From contig QHYH01000149.1 in NCBI GenBank assembly GCA_003223215.1, positions 1 through 33,101 of the forward strand: a stretch of DNA of 33,101 bases, read 5' to 3'. The notes below the pieces were generated by a model, which made no database searches, was not told the origin of the DNA, and worked only from the letters and a program-made list of their open reading frames with translations. The DNA comes from Acidobacteriota bacterium (GTDB lineage Bacteria; Acidobacteriota; Terriglobia; Acidiferrales; UBA7541). The number at the start of each line of letters is the position of its first letter. The stretch's first letter is position 1. The translations under genes were made by a program, and so were the position numbers. This document shows, piece by piece, positions 8,895-17,042 of this stretch.

Positions 8895-10130
8895 TCAGAC
8901 GTTCGACTGCCGGGCGGCCGGAGAGTGGAGCGCCGCGCGCAAGCGGACGACCTCGTCCAGGATGCGCTGAGCCACCTCGCTCTTGGGCATTTTGGGTAGA
9001 GCGAGATCCCGGCCGTCGCGGGAGAAGAGCGTGACCACATTGGTGTCGCGGTCGAAGCCCGCGCCTTCGGCGGTGACATCATTCGCCACGATCAAATCGG
9101 CATTCTTCGAAACGAGCTTTTTCCGCGCATTCTCCGCCACGTGATCGGTTTCCGCCGCGAAACCGACAACAATCTTTTGGCCCTTGTGCTTTGCCACTTC
9201 GGCGAGGATGTCGGCGGTCGGTTCTAGAGAAATAGCCAGCGGCGCATGGCCTTTCTTGATTTTCTCCGCGCGAAGCTCAGCAGGCCGGTAGTCCGAGACG
9301 GCTGCCGCAAGGATGGCAATCGAAGCCTCGGAAAAACGATCCCCGACAGCCCGACGCATCTCCTCCGCGGTGCGGACGTCTACACGTTCCGCTCCCGCGG
9401 GGGTTTCCAGCATCACGGGTCCGCTGATCAAAATCACTCTTGCGCCGCGCTTCGCCGCAGCGTCGGCAACCGCGTAACCCATCTTGCCGGACGAGCGATT
9501 GGTGATGTAGCGAACCGGATCGAGGTCTTCGCAAGTCGGACCGGCGGAAACGAGAACGGTTTCCCCTTCCAGGTCCCGTTGCACTCGAGTGACTTCGTGC
9601 ACCACGCCAAGAATGTTTTCCAGGCCGGCAAGGCGGCCCGGCCCGGTCATGCCACAGGCAAGGTAGCCCTCATCCGGTTGCACGATTTTCACGCCGCGCG
9701 CAAGCAGCGTTCCCACATTTTCCTGAGTGGCGGCGTGATTCCACATGTTCACATTCATGGCCGGAGCGACCACGACCGGAGCCGTACAAGCCAGATAGAG
9801 GGTGGTGAGAAAATCGTCCGCAACGCCATGCGCGAATTTGGCAATGATGTCCGCCGTAGCCGGGGCTACCAAAAGAAGGTCGGTGCGCTGCGCCACCGCA
9901 ATGTGTTCAATGGCGCTTTCGAGATTGGCGCCTCCGCCGGAGGAATCACCGAAAAGATCGGTAATTACTTTTTGTCCGGTCAGTGCGGCAAAAGTAAGCG
10001 GGGTTACGAATTCCCGGGCAGCGCGCGTCATCACCACGGAGATGCTGTGACCCTCTTGTTGCAGCTGGCGCACGAGTTCGGCGGCCTTGTACGCCGCGAC
10101 CCCGCCGGTGACACCCAATGTGATGCGCAT
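8895..10130 (-). CDS. coaBC: Bifunctional phosphopantothenoylcysteine decarboxylase / phosphopantothenate-cysteine ligase
   Basis: This enzyme carries out the second and third steps of coenzyme A synthesis in the cytoplasm. The N-terminal CoaC half is an FMN-dependent decarboxylase: GVTGGVAAYKAAEL at the start, catalytic His76 (EHIAVA), the PAMNVNMW motif (about 123-130) and Cys159 in the flexible lid (ACGMTGPGRL). The CoaB half from about residue 187 has VSAGPTCEDLDPVRYITN and SSGKMGYA, the nucleotide-binding region of the ligase, and a KKGHAP segment further on. Its 411 residues fit the family. It lies 20 bases downstream of rpoZ, an order also seen in Bacillus (gmk-rpoZ-coaBC-priA). Confidence 0.97.
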   Translation of the reverse strand: MRITLGVTGGVAAYKAAELVRQLQQEGHSISVVMTRAAREFVTPLTFAALTGQKVITDLFGDSSGGGANLESAIEHIAVAQRTDLLLVAPATADIIAKFAHGVADDFLTTLYLACTAPVVVAPAMNVNMWNHAATQENVGTLLARGVKIVQPDEGYLACGMTGPGRLAGLENILGVVHEVTRVQRDLEGETVLVSAGPTCEDLDPVRYITNRSSGKMGYAVADAAAKRGARVILISGPVMLETPAGAERVDVRTAEEMRRAVGDRFSEASIAILAAAVSDYRPAELRAEKIKKGHAPLAISLEPTADILAEVAKHKGQKIVVGFAAETDHVAENARKKLVSKNADLIVANDVTAEGAGFDRDTNVVTLFSRDGRDLALPKMPKSEVAQRILDEVVRLRAALHSPAARQSNV

Positions 10131-10150
10131 TTCCGCCTTCCCGCTAGCCG

Positions 10151-10378
10151 CTACTTCTTTCGCTTGTTGCCGTCCTTGTCTTCGTCGACGGAATTCGCCT
10201 CGGGAACATCAAATTCGAGCAAACCCTGCTCCAATTCCTCGCAAGCGACCCGCGTGGCTTTCTGTGTCCTGGGGTTTTCAATCAACGGGGGCGCGCCCGC
10301 CATAATCTGCCGCGCACGCCTGGCCGCAAGCACCACGTAGGCAAACTGGCTCTCCGGAGCTTTTGTCTGCACGGTCAT
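10151..10378 (-). CDS. rpoZ: RNA polymerase omega subunit
   Basis: A 75-residue protein with the omega core FAYVVLAARRARQI followed by the TRVACEELEQGLLEF helix. Omega binds the beta' C-terminus and helps assemble RNA polymerase. The ATG at 10378 overlaps the gmk stop codon by one base (TGATG), so translation is probably coupled; GGAGG lies 9 bases upstream within gmk. The C-terminal tail is short, charged and Lys-rich. The gene between gmk and coaBC is in its classical position, which supports the call despite its small size. Confidence 0.93.
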   Translation of the reverse strand: MTVQTKAPESQFAYVVLAARRARQIMAGAPPLIENPRTQKATRVACEELEQGLLEFDVPEANSVDEDKDGNKRKK

Positions 10379-11016
10379 CAATTCTTTCCTCCAAACGATG
10401 CCAGAAGTTTCTGCACTCGGTCCCGGCGGCGGGTACTGCTGCAGCGCAAAGCGGTCACAATCGCCTGCGCCTCGCGTCCCGCGCGCTCCACGTCATCATT
10501 TACCACGCAGAAATCATAATACTTGCCAAAAGCGGCGATTTCATCCCGCGCCTTGGCAAGCCGCCGCGCCATCTCTTCATCGGAATCCTGCCCGCGGCCG
10601 CGCAACCGGCGCTCCAGCTCTTCCCTCGAAGGCGGCAAGATGAAGATCGCCACCGACTCGGGAAGCTTTTCCTTGACCTGCGCCGCTCCTTGAACGTCGA
10701 TCTCCAGCACGAGGTCGAGCCCTCGTTTGCGCGATTCCTCCAGCCACTTTTTCGGCGTCCCGTAGGAATACTTTCCAAAGACCCGGGCATATTCGAAGAA
10801 CTCGCCCCGCGCCACCATGGCTTCGAATTCCGCCTCGGAAACAAAATCATAGCATTTCCCGCTTGACTCAGTCGCGCGGCGCGGCCTGGTAGTACAGGAG
10901 ATCGAAGGCATGGTGCCGGGCAGCTCGAGAATCTTTTGCACCAAGGTCGATTTTCCAGAGCCCGAAGGCCCCGAGACAATCAACACCAGCGGCACGTTGC
11001 CTGTCTCCGCGCTCAT
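10378..11016 (-). CDS. gmk: Guanylate kinase
   Basis: Catalyses ATP-dependent phosphorylation of GMP to GDP in the cytoplasm. The P-loop GPSGSGKST is at residues 16-24. The GMP-binding part includes SCTTRPRR, EFEAMVARGEFFEYA and YGTPKKW. LDLVLEIDVQGAAQVK is the strand next to the active site, and the lid region has RLRGRGQDSDEEMARR. At 212 residues it is of normal length. The first four bases overlap the yicC stop region (ATGA), and its own stop overlaps the rpoZ start, so all three are translationally linked. Confidence 0.97.
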   Translation of the reverse strand: MSAETGNVPLVLIVSGPSGSGKSTLVQKILELPGTMPSISCTTRPRRATESSGKCYDFVSEAEFEAMVARGEFFEYARVFGKYSYGTPKKWLEESRKRGLDLVLEIDVQGAAQVKEKLPESVAIFILPPSREELERRLRGRGQDSDEEMARRLAKARDEIAAFGKYYDFCVVNDDVERAGREAQAIVTALRCSSTRRRDRVQKLLASFGGKN

Positions 11017-11951
11017 TCGATGTTCTGTACCTGTTCGCGCAGTTTTTCGATCTCCGCCTTGATCTCCAGGGCCAATCCGGTAATCGCCAGGGCTTCGCTT
11101 TCCACGCCGGGCGTCTTCGAAAGCATAGTGTTGGCCTCGCGGTGCATCTCCTGTAGCAGAAAATCCAGCTTCTTGCCAAGCTCGCCCGCGCCATCCAGTA
11201 ACTTCGTGAACTGCTGCAGGTGGCTGCGCAGGCGGTCCAATTCTTCGCTGATATCGCTGCGTTCAGCAAGCAGAGCCGCCTCCTGCGCCAGACGCGCCTG
11301 ATCGATGGTGGTTCCGCTGAGCAATTCCTTGAGACGGGTTTCGAGACGCCGCGCAAAGGCCGGACGCAGCGAGGCGGCCAGCCCGCTCACCTGCTCGACC
11401 TGTCCTGCGATGCGCGCCAAGCGGTCACGCAGTTCGGCGACCAGATGCTTGCCTTCCGCCCGGCGCATCTCATCCAATTTCGAGAGGGCTTCACGCAGAC
11501 AGATTTCGAGCGCCTTCCCCAGCTTTTCCTGGGTGTCCGCGTCCTCCGGGACGGCGCCGTTGACTCCGGCGATGACACCCGGAAGGCGCAGCAAGGAGAC
11601 CACGTCCATTTTTCCAGCCGCCCGCGTTCCACGCATGAGCGACTCCGCTGCGCGCAGATAAGCCTGCGCAAGTTCCTTATTGACCTGAACGGGCGCAGCC
11701 GTTCCCGGTTCCGCGTTGACGTAGATTTCCAGATGACCGCGATGAATGCGCTCGCGCACGATTTGGCGCAATCGCAAGTCATAAAGATCAAAACCTTCCG
11801 GTAAGCGCATCTTCAAATCAAGAAACCGGTGGTTCACGCTTTTGACCGTCACGCGAACCGCCCAGCCATGCTTTTCGTGGCGCGCCTGCGCGTAGCCGGT
11901 CATGGACAGGCACTCGGGATGCTTCGCATTGGTTGTGTGCTTTTCGCTCAT
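11013..11951 (-). CDS. yicC: YicC/YloC-family endoribonuclease
   Basis: A 312-residue protein with the family signature SMTGYAQA near residue 16, SVNHRFLDLKMRLPE in the YicC N-terminal domain, and the C-terminal end AEIEKLREQVQNIE typical of the family. YicC-type proteins are reported to be endoribonucleases affecting small RNA turnover; the role here is by homology. The stop overlaps the gmk start by four bases and its own start overlaps the upstream ABC exporter stop by four bases, placing it firmly in the operon. The neighbouring yicC-gmk pair is widespread in bacteria. Confidence 0.93.
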   Translation of the reverse strand: MSEKHTTNAKHPECLSMTGYAQARHEKHGWAVRVTVKSVNHRFLDLKMRLPEGFDLYDLRLRQIVRERIHRGHLEIYVNAEPGTAAPVQVNKELAQAYLRAAESLMRGTRAAGKMDVVSLLRLPGVIAGVNGAVPEDADTQEKLGKALEICLREALSKLDEMRRAEGKHLVAELRDRLARIAGQVEQVSGLAASLRPAFARRLETRLKELLSGTTIDQARLAQEAALLAERSDISEELDRLRSHLQQFTKLLDGAGELGKKLDFLLQEMHREANTMLSKTPGVESEALAITGLALEIKAEIEKLREQVQNIE

Positions 11952-13834
11952 GAGGGGTTCTGCGGGGATTCCAAGTTGGCGGGTGCCGCTTGGGCGGGGG
12001 TGAGCATGTCGTCATCGGCAAACTGCAGGTCGTGCAGCCGCGCGTAGGTGCCGCCGCGGGCGATCAATTCATTGTGCGTGCCGCTTTCGCGAATTTGGCC
12101 GTCCTCCAGCACGAGGATCTTGTCGGCGCGCCGGATGGTCGCCAGGCGGTGCGCAATGACAAAGGTGGTTCGCCCCACCATCAAATTCGCGAGGGCTTTT
12201 TGCACGTAGAGCTCGGATTCCGTATCAAGCTCCGAAGTGGCCTCGTCGAGAATAAGAATCGGCGAATCCTTCAGAATGGCCCGCGCGATGGCGATCCGTT
12301 GGCGTTGCCCGCCGCTAAGCCGCGTTCCGCGTTCTCCAATGACAGTATTGTAGCCGTTTGGCAGCGCCAGGATGAAATCCTCGGCCAGCGCGGCTTGTGC
12401 GGCGGCAATGACTCGTTCTTTGGGAACGTTGGTGAGTCCGTAACAAATGTTGTTCCACACGGTGTCGTAAAAGAGGATGTTTTCCTGGGTGACCATCGAG
12501 ATTTGCTCACGCAACGACTTGATGGTGACGTCGCGGATATTCACGCCGTCAATCCGAATGTCGCCGGCGGTGGCCTCGTGAAACCGCGGCAATAGGTTCA
12601 CCAGCGTGGTCTTCCCAGCCCCGCTCGAGCCCACCAGAGCGATTACTTCTCCGCACCGCGCCTGGAATTGAATACTTTCCAAAACTGCACCCGATTCGCT
12701 GTCGTAGGCGAAGCCGACATTTTCGAAAATGATCTCGCGCGAGAAGAGCGGGAGCGGCTTCGCGCCCGGCACCTCGCTTACCTCTTCCTGCCGGTCGAGA
12801 TAAGTAAATACTTTCGCGCTGGCACCCAAGGCGGCTTGAAACTGCTGGTAAATGTAGCCAATGCGCTTGAGGGGCATGTAGGAATTGAACATGGCGTAGA
12901 TGAAGGCGAGAAAGACGCCGGAGGTCATCAGGCCGTGCTTGATCTCGTCTCGCGCATATAACAACAGCAACGGAATAATGATGGCCCCGAGCAGATCCAT
13001 CAGTGGTCCCGTGGCCGCTGCGGCTCGCACCCAGCGCATGTTTTCCCGCAAAAGCCTGCGGGCTGCCTCGCGGAACTTCTTGCTTTCAAATTCCTCCATG
13101 CCGAACGCCTTAACCACACGGTTTCCGCTGACGGTTTCCTGAAGAATCTGGCTTAAGTCCCCGAGGCGCGTTTGGCTGTTTTCTGAAGAGCGCCGAATTT
13201 TTCCGCCGAATTTGTTGACCGGCAGGACAACCAAAGGAAGCAAAACCGCGGCGCCAAGCGCCATCTTCCAATTGAGGTACACCATCATGCCAACAAAGAC
13301 CACAAAGGTGAAGCCTTTCTGAAATATGTCTGCCAGATAATCGCTGAGCACAAGGCGGGCTCTCTCCACGTCGTTAATCACGGTAGAGATGACCCGGCCG
13401 GTGGGATGGTGTTGAAAAAAGCCAATGGGCTGACGAATCAGCCGCGCATAGACCTGGTTTCGCAGATCGGTGACCGCCGCCTGTCCAACGTGCTGGATCT
13501 GCGTGGCCCCCAGGTACTCCGCGAGAGCCTTCGAGAAGAAAAGAACAATGAGCGAGATGGAAAAGATTGGCCAAACGTTGTGGAAGGGCGGCTGCGGGAA
13601 GAAATCATTCAGGTAAATGACCCGGCGAGTTCCGGGTATGGTACCAAGCGGTAAAAGGGAGCTCGTGGCTGCTGGGTTCAGGACAAAATCCAGCGCCAAT
13701 TTGACCATCAACGCCACTAAGCCTTCCGCGACCGCCACGAAGGCGACCAAAAGAATTCCCAGCGCTAGCCGGATAGAATAAGGCCGCACATAGCCGAGCA
13801 AGCGCTTCAATTGTGGCGGCAACGACCAAGCCAC
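11948..13834 (-). CDS. msbA: ABC exporter with fused membrane and ATPase domains, probable lipid A flippase (MsbA-like)
   Basis: A 628-residue half-transporter with six predicted membrane helices in about residues 20-310 and an ATP-binding domain after about 370. The Walker A box GSSGAGKTT is at about 401-409, the signature LSGGQRQR at about 506-513, and Walker B with its catalytic Glu is LILILDEATSELD-like. The H-loop (VIAHRLATI) follows. The architecture matches MsbA-type lipid exporters; the role in moving lipid A-core across the inner membrane is inferred partly from the nearby lptC/A and lptB genes. The start is GTG at 13834 after a run of G residues. A promoter candidate lies 30-60 bases upstream, so it may head a sub-operon with yicC to priA. 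Confidence 0.88.
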   Translation of the reverse strand: MAWSLPPQLKRLLGYVRPYSIRLALGILLVAFVAVAEGLVALMVKLALDFVLNPAATSSLLPLGTIPGTRRVIYLNDFFPQPPFHNVWPIFSISLIVLFFSKALAEYLGATQIQHVGQAAVTDLRNQVYARLIRQPIGFFQHHPTGRVISTVINDVERARLVLSDYLADIFQKGFTFVVFVGMMVYLNWKMALGAAVLLPLVVLPVNKFGGKIRRSSENSQTRLGDLSQILQETVSGNRVVKAFGMEEFESKKFREAARRLLRENMRWVRAAAATGPLMDLLGAIIIPLLLLYARDEIKHGLMTSGVFLAFIYAMFNSYMPLKRIGYIYQQFQAALGASAKVFTYLDRQEEVSEVPGAKPLPLFSREIIFENVGFAYDSESGAVLESIQFQARCGEVIALVGSSGAGKTTLVNLLPRFHEATAGDIRIDGVNIRDVTIKSLREQISMVTQENILFYDTVWNNICYGLTNVPKERVIAAAQAALAEDFILALPNGYNTVIGERGTRLSGGQRQRIAIARAILKDSPILILDEATSELDTESELYVQKALANLMVGRTTFVIAHRLATIRRADKILVLEDGQIRESGTHNELIARGGTYARLHDLQFADDDMLTPAQAAPANLESPQNPS

Positions 13835-13864
13835 CTTTAGCCCCCTTTGCGTTTCTCTCCAGTT

Positions 13865-13893
13865 ACGCTATTCGCGGCGCAGAAGCATGTCAA
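13865..13893 (-). promoter_or_regulatory. Possible internal promoter ahead of the ABC exporter
   Basis: In the 111-base gap between rapZ and the exporter, the minus strand carries TTGACA (13888-13893) and, 17 bases on, TAGCGT (13865-13870). The -35 is perfect and the -10 is weak. The gap is much larger than any other in this run of genes, which supports a fresh start of transcription here. Confidence 0.4.
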
Positions 13894-13945
13894 GTTTCCC
13901 TGGCGCGCGAGGCGCGCGGAGGAAGCGGCGAACGCAGGGCTCCGG

Positions 13946-14827
13946 CTACTTTTCGATGTCGCGGTGCACGACCTTCGCCGAATAGCCACGCTTCCTGAGC
14001 GCCTTTTCAACCGATTCCGCCAGCATCACCGAGCGATGTTTCCCCCCAGTGCATCCGAAAGCAATGGTCAGATAGCTCTTGCCCTCGCGAATGTAATGCG
14101 GAATCAAATAGGTCAGCAGGCTTTCGATGCGGCGCAAAAATTCGCCGGTTTGCGGGAAGGAGCGGATGTATTGGCGGACTTTTGGGTCCGTGCCATTGTA
14201 CGGGCGCAAGCGCGGAACAAAATGCGGGTTGGGCAGGAAGCGCACATCAAAGACCAGATCCGCATCGGAAGGCACGCCGTAGCGATAGCCGAAGCTGACC
14301 ACCGATACCAGCAACGGGCGCGTGTCCGGATTTTTGAAGCGGGTGGTCACAAAATGACGAAGCTCGTGCACATTGAACTGTGTGGAATCGATGACCACAT
14401 CTGCCAGTTTTCGTATAGGCTCCATCAGCGCGCGTTCATGGCCTAAACTTTCGCGCACGGAGTAATTCTTTCCGAGGGGATGCGGTCGACGCGTCTCGCT
14501 GTAACGCCTAAGCAGCGCATCTTCGTTCGCCTCGATAAAGACCAGGGTGATGGGATGATCTCGTTTGAGGTGTTTCAGCAGCGCCGGCAACTTTTCGAGT
14601 TGCAAGCCCTCGCGCGCATCCACAAGCAATGCCGCGCGCGCAAAGTCGCCTTCGCCGGCCGCATGAAGTTCCGCAAAGATAGGGATGAGGTCAACCGGAA
14701 GGTTGTCCACACAATAGAAGCCCATGTCCTCGAAAGCGCGGAGCACGGTGCTTTTTCCTGAGCCGGAGAGCCCAGTGAGGATGACGAGTTGCCGCGTGTC
14801 CCGTCGGGTTCGCGTGGGCGGCTTCAC
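13946..14827 (-). CDS. rapZ: RNase adapter protein RapZ (P-loop ATPase, YvcJ family)
   Basis: A 293-residue protein. The P-loop GLSGSGKST is at residues 19-27, followed by AFEDMGFYCVDNLP, the family's hallmark. The C-terminal domain has SFGYRYGVP, DVRFLPNPHF and GCTGGKHRSV, the conserved pocket that binds glucosamine-6-phosphate in E. coli RapZ. In E. coli RapZ controls GlmZ/GlmS and hence cell-wall amino sugar supply; whether it has an RNA partner here is unknown. The start is GTG at 14827, only 11 bases after the rpoN stop, as in the lpt-rpoN locus of proteobacteria, but the hpf and ptsN genes that usually lie between are absent. Confidence 0.95.
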   Translation of the reverse strand: MKPPTRTRRDTRQLVILTGLSGSGKSTVLRAFEDMGFYCVDNLPVDLIPIFAELHAAGEGDFARAALLVDAREGLQLEKLPALLKHLKRDHPITLVFIEANEDALLRRYSETRRPHPLGKNYSVRESLGHERALMEPIRKLADVVIDSTQFNVHELRHFVTTRFKNPDTRPLLVSVVSFGYRYGVPSDADLVFDVRFLPNPHFVPRLRPYNGTDPKVRQYIRSFPQTGEFLRRIESLLTYLIPHYIREGKSYLTIAFGCTGGKHRSVMLAESVEKALRKRGYSAKVVHRDIEK

Positions 14828-14838
14828 AGGCGAGCGGC

Positions 14839-16281
14839 TCAGCTTTTTACACGACGCTGATGAGTGCTGGGGATGCGCATATCCTCGCGGTATTTCGCCA
14901 CCGTGCGCCGAGTGACGTGGATTCCGGCATCATCCAGCTTCTTGGCGATTTGCTCGTCGGTAAGCGGCTTCGAGGAATCCTCTTCCTCGATCATTTTCTT
15001 GACCAGCCGCTTCAACGTCAGCAGCGACATGTCGCCGCCTTCCGGCCCGTTCACCGATTCGCTGAAGAACGAGCGAAGCTCCAGAACGCCTTGCGGCGTG
15101 TGCGCGTATTTGCTGGCTACGGCGCGGCTTACCGTGGAGGGGTGCACGCCGACTTCCTCCGCCACTTCCTTGATCATCATGGGCTTGAGCGCGTCAGGAC
15201 CTTGATCCAGAAATTCGCCTTGCCGCGCAATAATGGACTGGCACACGCGCAGAATGGTGTGCTTGCGCTGCTCGATGTTTTTCATCAGCTGCACGGCGGC
15301 GGTAAAGCGTTCCTTGACGTAGTTGCGCACATCGCGGTCGGCGGCATCCTTGACCAGCAGGCGGCGATAGGTCGGACTTAAGCGCAGCTGCGGCATGTCG
15401 TCTTCGTTAAGGTACGCCTGCCATTGGCCATCCACTCTGCGGAAGTACACATCCGGCTCGACCAGCCGCGGTTCGCTCTTGTTGTAGCGCAGCCCGGGCC
15501 GGGGATCGAGTTTCTTGATGACGTCGATCGAGCGCTTCACCACTTCCAGCGGACGGTTCAGCGCCCGCGCAATTTCTTTGAGTTGGTTGGATTGCACTTG
15601 CTTGAGATGTTCGGAAACAATTTGCTGCGCCAGAGTGTTTTGCGGATCGAACGCTTTTAATTGCAGCAACAGACACTCGCGCAAATCGCGCGCGCCTACC
15701 CCGATAGGATCGAATTCCTGAACCACCGCCAGCGCGTCGTCCAGGTCGTCCTGGGAATACTTTCCGTTTTCCGTGAGCTCTGCGGGCGAGGCCGTCAGAT
15801 AGCCGTTCTCATCCAGGTTACCGATGATGTTTTCCACGACCTGGCGGACCGCGTCGGAACAAATCGTGACGCTCAATTGCCACTGGAGATGATCGGTCAG
15901 ACCCGTCGGCGAAGAAAGGAACTTTTCGAACGAAGGCCTTTCGGAAACCTCGCGCTCCTGCGACTGGCCTCCGTCACCGCCCGTATCGAGGTATTGGTTA
16001 AAGAACGTGCCGACGTCGAACTCGTCGAAAAGATTCGGTTCCGGCTTCTCCGGAACTTTCTCGGTTTCCTCTTTTAGGAAATTTTCGTCGCTGTAATTGT
16101 CGGCCTGCGTGGGCTCTTCGCTCTGCTCCTCGAGCACCGGGTTGGCGATCATCTCCTGATTGATCATCTCCTTCAGCTCGAGCCGGTTCAGCGCCAGCAC
16201 GCTGACCATCTGCACAAGGCCGGGCGTCAGAATCTGCTTCTGCGCCACCTTGAGGTTGAGTTTGAGTCCCTGCCAAGCCAT
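14839..16281 (-). CDS. rpoN: RNA polymerase sigma-54 factor
   Basis: A 480-residue sigma-54. The N-terminal Gln/Leu-rich activator region I reads LKVAQKQILTPGLVQMVSVLALNRLEL. An acidic region II (about 50-110) follows. The core-binding domain includes PIGVGARDLRECLLLQL. The DNA-binding part includes HPSTVSRAVASKYAHTP, which recognises the -12 element, and the RpoN box RRTVAKYRE at about 459-467 for the -24 element. It directs transcription that depends on AAA+ activators. It sits between lptB and rapZ, the usual proteobacterial arrangement. The ribosome binding site is weak (purine-rich GAAGAGACGAG). Confidence 0.97.
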   Translation of the reverse strand: MAWQGLKLNLKVAQKQILTPGLVQMVSVLALNRLELKEMINQEMIANPVLEEQSEEPTQADNYSDENFLKEETEKVPEKPEPNLFDEFDVGTFFNQYLDTGGDGGQSQEREVSERPSFEKFLSSPTGLTDHLQWQLSVTICSDAVRQVVENIIGNLDENGYLTASPAELTENGKYSQDDLDDALAVVQEFDPIGVGARDLRECLLLQLKAFDPQNTLAQQIVSEHLKQVQSNQLKEIARALNRPLEVVKRSIDVIKKLDPRPGLRYNKSEPRLVEPDVYFRRVDGQWQAYLNEDDMPQLRLSPTYRRLLVKDAADRDVRNYVKERFTAAVQLMKNIEQRKHTILRVCQSIIARQGEFLDQGPDALKPMMIKEVAEEVGVHPSTVSRAVASKYAHTPQGVLELRSFFSESVNGPEGGDMSLLTLKRLVKKMIEEEDSSKPLTDEQIAKKLDDAGIHVTRRTVAKYREDMRIPSTHQRRVKS

Positions 16282-16310
16282 CTATGCGCTCGTCTCTTCG
16301 TTCGCTCGAG

Positions 16311-17036
16311 TCAGTTGAGCCGGAAATGATCACCGAGATAGACGCGCCGAACTTCGGGATCGGCGCTGAGCTCTTCGGGGCGACCTTTCCTGAATATTTT
16401 CCCACTTTTCAGGATGTATGCGTGATCGGTTACGCTAAGAGTTTCGCGGACGTTATGATCGGTAATCAGCACGCCAATCCCCGACTTAGCCAAATCCCGG
16501 ATAATTTCCTGGAGGTCCTTTACCGTAAGAGGGTCGATCCCCGAAAACGGTTCGTCAAGAAGAATAAAAGAAGGCTGCAGCGTGAGGGAACGGGCAATTT
16601 CGAGCCGGCGGCGTTCCCCGCCCGAAAGTGTGTAGGCTTTACTCATCCTGACCGTTTCGAGCCCCACTTGCACGAGCAACTCCTCCAGCCGATCGCGCTG
16701 CTGCTCCGGCGTAAGCGGGAGAGTTTCCAGCACCGCGAGCAAATTCTCTTCACTGGTAAGTTGCCGAAATACCGAGGGTTCCTGGGGAAGATAGCTGATT
16801 CCACTGCGGGCCCTAAGATACATGGGCAAGTCGGTGATTTCGTCGCCGTTCAGCAGCACGCGGCCGGAGTCGGGCCGGGCGAGACCGACGAGAATGTAGA
16901 ACGTTGTCGTCTTTCCTGCGCCGTTCGGGCCGAGCAGCCCGACCACTTCACCCTGACCGATCTCCAGTTCGACGTCGTCAACGACTTTGCGGCCACGGTA
17001 AGACTTGCTTAACTCGAGGGCCTGGAGCTTCAGCAT
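16311..17036 (-). CDS. lptB: LPS export ABC transporter ATP-binding protein LptB
   Basis: A 241-residue ABC ATPase. The Walker A box GPNGAGKTT is at 36-44, TTFYILVGL follows as in LptB, the Q-loop is YLPQEPSVF, the signature [15 protein letters not shown], and Walker [13 protein letters not shown]. Spelling around the signature and the [19 protein letters not shown] segment match LptB rather than general amino-acid transporters. LptB powers extraction of LPS from the inner membrane with LptF/LptG, which are not in this window. The ATG begins 6 bases after the lptC/lptA stop, with GAGG in the gap, and 29 bases separate it from rpoN. Confidence 0.95.
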   Translation of the reverse strand: MLKLQALELSKSYRGRKVVDDVELEIGQGEVVGLLGPNGAGKTTTFYILVGLARPDSGRVLLNGDEITDLPMYLRARSGISYLPQEPSVFRQLTSEENLLAVLETLPLTPEQQRDRLEELLVQVGLETVRMSKAYTLSGGERRRLEIARSLTLQPSFILLDEPFSGIDPLTVKDLQEIIRDLAKSGIGVLITDHNVRETLSVTDHAYILKSGKIFRKGRPEELSADPEVRRVYLGDHFRLN

Positions 17037-17042
17037 ACCTCG

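Noticed and set aside
9246-10340. Long plus-strand open frame of 364 codons opposite coaBC and rpoZ
   Set aside because: It lies antisense to clearly recognised enzymes, has no ribosome binding site and its composition is that of a GC-rich shadow frame.
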